DNA from: Propionibacteriaceae bacterium
GTDB lineage: Bacteria; Actinomycetota; Actinomycetes; Propionibacteriales; Propionibacteriaceae
Reading direction: 5' to 3'
NCBI GenBank assembly: GCA_031265725.1
Contig: JAISCH010000319.1
Location: 1 to 8,064, forward strand
Length of the DNA: 8,064 nucleotides
This document shows, piece by piece, positions 6,988-8,064 of this stretch (its first letter is position 1; each line of letters starts with the position of its first letter). Under the pieces are notes generated by a model that was given only the letters and a program-made list of their open reading frames with translations, made no database searches and was not told where the DNA came from. Made by a program: the position numbers and the translations under genes.

Positions 6988-7383
6988 ATGCATTCCACTC
7001 GGTACTGGTGCTCAGTTGCGTTTTGGGCAGTGGACGGCCTGGTATTCGCTTTTGGAGTGGCGAGCATTCTCACTATTGGCATCTTCATCATCCCAATAGC
7101 TGTCGTCCTTACTCTTATCGGAGCGCTTGTCCGGGCCATCGATTCCGCGTCGGTTCCCGGTGCCATAATCGGGGTGGGAATGGTCCCGTTATATCTGGCC
7201 TGGTTGAACCGGGGCGGACCAGGGGAAGTATGCGAGAGCACTGAACTGACCATCCGCTGCAGCGAGCACTGGAATCCGTGGCTGTTCTTGGCAGTGACAA
7301 TAGTGCTGATCGGTCTGGGCGGGTGGCTGGTCTGGAGGAATTCACCGTCAGTAGTGAGGGCGCGCAGTCAACTGCGCGACTAG
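6988..7383 (+). CDS. Small multi-pass membrane protein, unknown function
   Basis: I do not recognise a named family. The 131-residue protein is hydrophobic with about four membrane segments (roughly 8-30, 31-50, 56-73 and 97-115). Between the last two is a short polar loop with C82 and C91 nine residues apart, then WNPW (95-98). A cysteine-paired loop followed by a final TM helix is common in small actinobacterial membrane proteins, and the pair could form an extracytoplasmic disulfide. AGGGG at 6979-6983 is the ribosome binding site, close to the ATG. About two thirds of its third codon positions are G or C by hand count, which seems a little lower than the neighbours. Its own promoter is probable, with the palindrome in it. 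Confidence 0.72.
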   Translation: MHSTRYWCSVAFWAVDGLVFAFGVASILTIGIFIIPIAVVLTLIGALVRAIDSASVPGAIIGVGMVPLYLAWLNRGGPGEVCESTELTIRCSEHWNPWLFLAVTIVLIGLGGWLVWRNSPSVVRARSQLRD

Positions 7384-7389
7384 TTGCCC

Positions 7390-7434
7390 CAAAAAGTGTC
7401 CTCCCTACGCTACGCTCCAGTCCGGTACTTTTTG
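7390..7434 (+). repeat. Long-loop inverted repeat, A/U-rich stem
   Basis: CAAAAAGT (7390-7397) is the exact reverse complement of ACTTTTTG (7427-7434). Two wobble pairs and one GC pair extend the stem to 7400/7424, with a 23-base loop holding the TACGC repeat. It shares bases 7424-7434 with the next hairpin, so the two cannot form fully at the same time. Confidence 0.5.
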
Positions 7435-7440
7435 CCGGAC
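7420..7440 (+). terminator. GC-rich hairpin, possible terminator of the 6988-7383 gene
   Basis: GTCCGG (7420-7425) pairs perfectly with CCGGAC (7435-7440). A wobble and an A-U pair extend the stem inward, with a U-rich loop. The T-run is in the loop rather than after the stem, so this is not a standard intrinsic terminator. A second weaker stem, CCGAG/CTCGG (7442-7446 with 7457-7461), follows directly. Transcription termination, RNA stabilisation or a dispersed intergenic repeat are all possible. Confidence 0.35.
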
Positions 7441-7516
7441 CCCGAGAAGAACAAAACTCGGCTCATTTGCAAGAGTTCCGAACACCAAGTGAAACTAGGC
7501 ACGGCTGATTCGGGGT

Positions 7517-7522
7517 TAGAAT
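7517..7522 (+). promoter_or_regulatory. Probable -10 element of the rel promoter
   Basis: TAGAAT is the same hexamer as at the ruvC promoter. It predicts a start near 7529 and a leader of about 18 bases before the rel GTG. No clear -35 lies at normal distance. Confidence 0.4.
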
Positions 7523-7546
7523 GGTTCCCAACTGACGGAGGGAATC

Positions 7547-8064
7547 GTGAGCCAGACCCAAGAGGTTAGCGACGAGCATACGGTTGTACTGCCCAAAGCG
7601 GAGCAGCCGAGACTACGGATGCGTCAAGTCCTGGCCCGGTTGGGCGCGCAGCGTCCGCATCAGACAGCGGTGCTCGACCCACTCATCAAAATCGTCAGGG
7701 AGCAGAACAAGAGTGCTGATATCGCGCTGATAGAGCGCGCCTACCGCACCGCCGAGCATTACCACTCGGGCCAATTCCGCAAGAATGGCGACGCCTATAT
7801 CACCCATCCGCTTGCGGTGGCGACGATCCTCGCCGGTCTGGGCATGAATGAGACCACGCTCTGCGCCGCGCTGCTGCATGACACGGTGGAGGACACCTCG
7901 TACACCGTCGAGCAATTGACCGCTGACTTCGGCGAAGAGATCGCCACCATGGTCGACGGGGTGACCAAGCTAGACAAGATCAAGTACGGGTCCAATGCCA
8001 AGGGCGAGACGATCCGCAAGATGGTGCTGGCGATGAGCAAGGACATCCGCGTCCTGGTCATCAA
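7547..8064 (+). CDS. rel: Rel, bifunctional (p)ppGpp synthetase/hydrolase, 5' part
   Basis: Rel makes and degrades the stringent-response alarmone (p)ppGpp; one bifunctional enzyme is typical of actinobacteria. It starts at a GTG five bases after GGAGG (7537-7541) and runs off the right edge after 172 residues, about a fifth to a quarter of a usual Rel. A variable N-terminus (1-45) leads into the HD hydrolase domain. H87 in the AYITHP segment, H111-D112 in LLHDTVEDT and E115-D116 match the metal-binding and catalytic motif of Rel hydrolases. The fourth metal ligand, in the later KLADRLHN motif, is beyond the window. The GTG start explains why an ATG-based reading would miss this gene. The symbol relA is also used for it in actinobacteria. 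Confidence 0.95.
   Translation, partial: MSQTQEVSDEHTVVLPKAEQPRLRMRQVLARLGAQRPHQTAVLDPLIKIVREQNKSADIALIERAYRTAEHYHSGQFRKNGDAYITHPLAVATILAGLGMNETTLCAALLHDTVEDTSYTVEQLTADFGEEIATMVDGVTKLDKIKYGSNAKGETIRKMVLAMSKDIRVLVI

Larger units (their letters stand above)
7384..7546. other. Intergenic region upstream of rel
   Basis: These 163 bases hold no convincing gene; open frames here lack a ribosome binding site and overlap the neighbours. The left half (7390-7461) is rich in inverted repeats and contains the tandem TACGC-TACGC (7406-7415). The right half contains a short inverted repeat GTTC-C-GAAC (7475-7483), a TAGAAT -10 element (7517-7522) and the GGAGG of rel (7537-7541). Confidence 0.5.

Noticed and set aside
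7278..7569. Small plus-strand open frames (76 and 61 codons) between the small membrane gene and rel
   Set aside because: They overlap the membrane gene and the start of rel, have no ribosome binding site and no family resemblance. The inverted repeats explain this stretch better.
1..8064. Defence system, CRISPR array, insertion sequence, tRNA or rRNA
   Set aside because: I saw no repeat-spacer array, transposase, toxin-antitoxin pair, nuclease/helicase cassette or RNA gene on either strand. The coding content is accounted for by conserved genes, a channel and one small membrane protein.

Overview
The window is a GC-rich actinobacterial chromosome segment. All recognisable genes lie on the plus strand. 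The order ruvC-ruvA-ruvB-yajC-secD-secF-(two genes)-rel is a well-known actinobacterial arrangement, and the long Pro/Thr/Glu-rich linker in SecD and the acidic tail on YajC fit that phylum. I cannot name a genus from sequence alone.

Positions 1-155 hold no gene I can assign, but they contain the ruvC control region: a TAGAAT -10 element followed at once by a perfect LexA (SOS) box and a good ribosome binding site. The Holliday-junction operon ruvC-ruvA-ruvB follows (156-2336). Its genes are tightly coupled: a 4-base ATGA overlap between ruvC and ruvA, and a 1-base gap between ruvA and ruvB. RuvA and RuvB branch-migrate Holliday junctions and RuvC cuts them, so SOS control of the set makes sense.

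A 149-base gap (2337-2485) separates this from the Sec accessory operon yajC-secD-secF (2486-5861). Its products form the membrane subcomplex that helps SecYEG-SecA complete protein export using the proton-motive force. SecD carries an export-side linker with four hexapeptide repeats. SecD and secF overlap by one base.

Eighteen bases after secF, in the same reading frame, lies a two-TM potassium channel with a cytosolic RCK/TrkA nucleotide-binding domain (5880-6950). A perfect 16-bp palindrome follows its stop codon. After that comes a small multi-pass membrane protein of unknown function (6988-7383). In Mycobacterium tuberculosis and Streptomyces the corresponding place, just before rel, holds apt, so the channel and the small membrane protein are the accessory part of the window.

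A 163-base gap (7384-7546) contains overlapping, mutually exclusive inverted repeats and a likely rel promoter. Rel, the bifunctional (p)ppGpp synthetase/hydrolase, starts at a GTG at 7547 and runs off the right edge, so only its N-terminal HD hydrolase region is visible.

I found no tRNA, rRNA, CRISPR array, insertion sequence or defence system. The core genes are conserved housekeeping genes. The points worth a second look are the channel insertion, the palindrome, the rel upstream structure, the SOS box, the SecD repeats and a substitution in the RuvA acidic pin.
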